Source: Sphingomonadaceae bacterium (GTDB lineage: Bacteria > Pseudomonadota > Alphaproteobacteria > Sphingomonadales > Sphingomonadaceae). From it: a DNA stretch of 33,703 bases. The first letter of the stretch is position 1. Each line of letters begins with the position of its first letter. Both the position numbers and the translations under genes were made by a program. The notes under the pieces are model-generated. The model searched no databases. It saw only the letters and a program-made list of their open reading frames with translations, and was not told the origin of the DNA. The stretch covers positions 25,001 to 58,703 of the forward strand of contig JACVCM010000006.1 of NCBI GenBank assembly GCA_016742125.1, in the 5' to 3' direction. This document shows positions 31,853-33,703 of this stretch, piece by piece.

Positions 31853-33330
31853 CCGACGACATCGAAGTCAAGGATCGCGCAGCGCGCGAGGCGGCCGCAA
31901 AGGTTGCCGATTATGAGCATGGCTGGTCGTCGGATATCGAGCAGGAATTTGCGCCCAAGGGGCTGGGCGAAGACACAGTCCGCTTTATCTCTGCCAAGAA
32001 GAACGAGCCCGAATGGATGCTCGAATGGCGGTTGAAAGCCTATCGCCATTGGCTGACGATGGAGGCGCCGGAATGGGCCAAGCTCAACATACCGCCGATC
32101 GACTATCAGGACGCCTATTACTATGCCGAGCCCAAGGCGAAACCGAAGCTTGGCTCCCTGGACGAAGTCGATCCCGAGATATTGAAGGTTTACGAGAAAC
32201 TCGGCATCCCGATCGAGGAGCAGAAGGTGCTCGCGGGGGTCGAAGGCGCGCGCAAGGTCGCCGTTGATGCAGTGTTCGACAGCGTTTCGGTCGCCACCAC
32301 CTTCCGCGCGGAGCTTGAAAAGGCGGGGGTGATCTTCCGCTCGATTTCGGAAGCGATCCGCGAATATCCCGAACTGGTGAAGAAATGGCTCGGCAAGGTT
32401 GTGCCGATGCACGACAATTATTTCGCGACGCTCAATTGCGCGGTCTTTTCGGATGGCACCTTTGTCTACATCCCCGAAGGCGTGCGCTGCCCGATGGAGC
32501 TTTCCACTTACTTCCGCATCAATGCGGAAAATACGGGGCAATTCGAACGCACGTTGATCGTCGCCGACAAGGGCAGCTATGTGTCCTATCTCGAAGGCTG
32601 CACCGCGCCGATGCGCGATGAAAACCAGCTCCACGCTGCGGTGGTCGAACTGGTCGCGCTCGACGATGCCGAGATCAAATATTCGACCGTACAGAACTGG
32701 TATCCCGGCGATGCCGAGGGCAAGGGCGGTATCTACAATTTCGTGACCAAACGCGCACTCTGTCAGGGGCGCAACAGCAAGGTGAGCTGGACGCAGGTCG
32801 AAACCGGCAGTGCAGTGACCTGGAAGTATCCGTCGTGCGTGCTCAATGGCGAAAACAGCGTCGGCGAATTTTATTCGGTCGCGGTGACCAACAATTACCA
32901 GCAGGCCGATACCGGCACCAAGATGATCCACAACGGCAAGGGCAGCCGCTCGACGATCATCTCGAAGGGAATCAGCGCTGGGAAGAGCAATAATACCTAT
33001 CGCGGGCTGGTCCGCGTTGCGCCCAATGCAGAGGGCGTGCGCAACTTCACCCAGTGCGATTCCTTGTTGTTAGGTTCCGACTGCGGCGCGCACACCGTGC
33101 CCTATATCGAGGTCCGCAACCCCTCGGCGCAGATCGAGCACGAAGCCACTACCAGCAAGATTAGCGACGACCAGCTTTTCTACGCGATGCAGCGCGGGCT
33201 GGGGCAGGAAGAGGCCGTCGCCCTGATCGTCAACGGCTTTGCCAAGGAAGTGCTGCAGCAACTACCGATGGAATTTGCCGTGGAGGCGCAGAAGTTGCTG
33301 GGGATCAGCCTTGAGGGGAGTGTGGGGTGA
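31849..33330 (+). CDS. sufB: Fe-S cluster assembly protein SufB
   Basis: A 493-residue SufB. Family blocks include EPEWMLEWRLKAYRHWL, the VFSDGTFVYIPEGVRCPMEL strand, YVSYLEGCTAPMRDENQLHA and IISKGISAGKSNNTYRGLVR, with the conserved HEATTSKISDDQLFYAMQRG near the end. It forms the SufBCD scaffold on which iron-sulfur clusters are built. Its start overlaps the regulator stop and its stop overlaps the next gene, so the operon continues past the window. Confidence 0.97.
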   Translation: MTDDIEVKDRAAREAAAKVADYEHGWSSDIEQEFAPKGLGEDTVRFISAKKNEPEWMLEWRLKAYRHWLTMEAPEWAKLNIPPIDYQDAYYYAEPKAKPKLGSLDEVDPEILKVYEKLGIPIEEQKVLAGVEGARKVAVDAVFDSVSVATTFRAELEKAGVIFRSISEAIREYPELVKKWLGKVVPMHDNYFATLNCAVFSDGTFVYIPEGVRCPMELSTYFRINAENTGQFERTLIVADKGSYVSYLEGCTAPMRDENQLHAAVVELVALDDAEIKYSTVQNWYPGDAEGKGGIYNFVTKRALCQGRNSKVSWTQVETGSAVTWKYPSCVLNGENSVGEFYSVAVTNNYQQADTGTKMIHNGKGSRSTIISKGISAGKSNNTYRGLVRVAPNAEGVRNFTQCDSLLLGSDCGAHTVPYIEVRNPSAQIEHEATTSKISDDQLFYAMQRGLGQEEAVALIVNGFAKEVLQQLPMEFAVEAQKLLGISLEGSVG

Positions 33331-33703
33331 CCTGGAAGCTCCGCGATCAGGCAAAACAACTGAACTCCCCTCCCCTACAGGGGAGGGGTCGGGGGTGGGG
33401 TCTTTCCGCCGAGCGCATCGAGCAGTTGGGTGGTCATGCCAAGGATAACCGACGCGAGCCGACCGAGCCGGAGAAGCGCCTTTGGCACACCCTGTCACGT
33501 TCGCAATTGGGCGGATACAAATTTCGCCGCCAAGCGGTAATTGGCCAGTTCATCGTTGATTTTCTGTGCCCGCAAAAGGGGCTGATCGTAGAAGTCGATG
33601 GCCACACCCACACCGATCCAGCGCAAGACGCTTGGCGGGACCGCAAACTGACTGACATGGGGTTTCGCGTTTTTCGAGTGTCCAACACAGACGTCATGCA
33701 GAA
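33327..33703 (+). CDS. DUF559 endonuclease-like protein, partial, with in-frame repeat
   Basis: An open frame from GTG at 33327 (overlapping the sufB stop, GTGA) runs off the window end, giving 125 codons. From about residue 47 it is a DUF559 domain, related to Vsr-type nucleases: EPTEPEKRLWHTLSRSQLGG, then FRRQAVIGQFIVDFL, GLIVEVDGHTH and RDRKLTDMGFRVFRVSN. The acidic residues in FIVDF and EVDG fit the PD-(D/E)xK core. The N-terminal residues NSPPLQGRGRGWG come from an in-frame palindromic repeat. Such genes often sit in sphingomonad suf operons; their role there is unknown. Confidence 0.8.
   Translation, partial: MTWKLRDQAKQLNSPPLQGRGRGWGLSAERIEQLGGHAKDNRREPTEPEKRLWHTLSRSQLGGYKFRRQAVIGQFIVDFLCPQKGLIVEVDGHTHTDPAQDAWRDRKLTDMGFRVFRVSNTDVMQ
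33367..33388. repeat. Palindromic repeat inside the DUF559 reading frame
   Basis: cccctcccct (33367-33376) and aggggagggg (33379-33388) are exact reverse complements around a two-base centre, followed by tcgggggtgggg. This is the widespread CCCCTCCCCT-type dispersed element of sphingomonads and relatives. Here it is read in frame as part of the protein rather than lying between genes. Confidence 0.85.

Noticed and set aside
31474..32931. Reverse-strand open frame (485 codons) opposite sufB and its regulator
   Set aside because: Shadow of the sufB frame; sufB is certain by conserved blocks.
1..33703. CRISPR array, tRNA or rRNA genes
   Set aside because: No regularly spaced direct repeats and no cloverleaf or rRNA-like segments were recognised on either strand.

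Overview
The window looks like chromosomal DNA of an alphaproteobacterium, most likely a sphingomonad (Sphingomonadaceae). The reasons are gene content and style: a CrtZ-type carotenoid hydroxylase, a DUF1476 ATP synthase inhibitor (zeta) gene followed by bolA and grxD, a CsbD-like protein, a split scoA/scoB operon, a TIR-TM-TPR protein of a type I associate with sphingomonads, and palindromic repeats typical of these genomes (CTGAGC-TGTCGAAG arms; CCCCTCCCCT arms). Coding density is very high and many genes overlap by 1-4 bases. No rRNA, tRNA, CRISPR array, intact insertion sequence or prophage was recognised, and no gene-free stretch exceeds about 200 bases.

Layout. 1-670: a small HTH-like sphingomonad protein with a LexA-like GTTC-N7-GTTC element and a hairpin over its start, then repeats. 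668-5458: polysaccharide flippase, a 2-oxoglutarate/Fe(II) oxygenase, an EVE-domain protein coupled to an ATP-grasp enzyme, CsbD with a clear bidirectional terminator, and a glutathione transferase. 5487-6050: a small repeat protein. 6047-12020 (minus strand): a long, tightly packed operon reading GNAT acetyltransferase, SMP-30 lactonase, HAD hydrolase, scoA, lipoprotein acid phosphatase, DUF5076, scoB, serine hydrolase. 12193-14173: a universal stress protein with an FNR/FixK-like box and a perfect 20-bp palindrome upstream, convergent with a diguanylate cyclase. 14264-17574: amino acid permease, aldehyde dehydrogenase, crtZ. 17668-20337: leuC, two small unknown genes, leuD. 20438-22397: quinone oxidoreductase, then zeta inhibitor, bolA and grxD. 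22394-26295: MFS transporter, YeiH-type exporter, glpD. 26358-31387: a TIR-TM-TPR protein, an unrecognised protein, a TPR + SLOG-like + degenerate cyclase-like protein, and an AraC-type regulator. 31451-33703: the start of a suf operon (Rrf2-type regulator, sufB) with a DUF559 nuclease-like gene running off the end.

The best candidate for an undescribed system is 26358-30394. A TIR protein keeps the glutamate expected for NAD hydrolysis and is anchored to the membrane with a C-terminal repeat domain. It is followed closely by an unknown 210-residue protein and by a protein that joins a TRAFs-binding-type TPR region, a SLOG-like nucleotide-binding domain and what looks like a dead class III cyclase fold. 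TIR enzymes making a nucleotide signal that a SLOG domain senses is the logic of Thoeris defence; whether it applies here is inference. A second regulatory story is the FNR-like control of the stress protein gene and a similar palindrome before the EVE gene.
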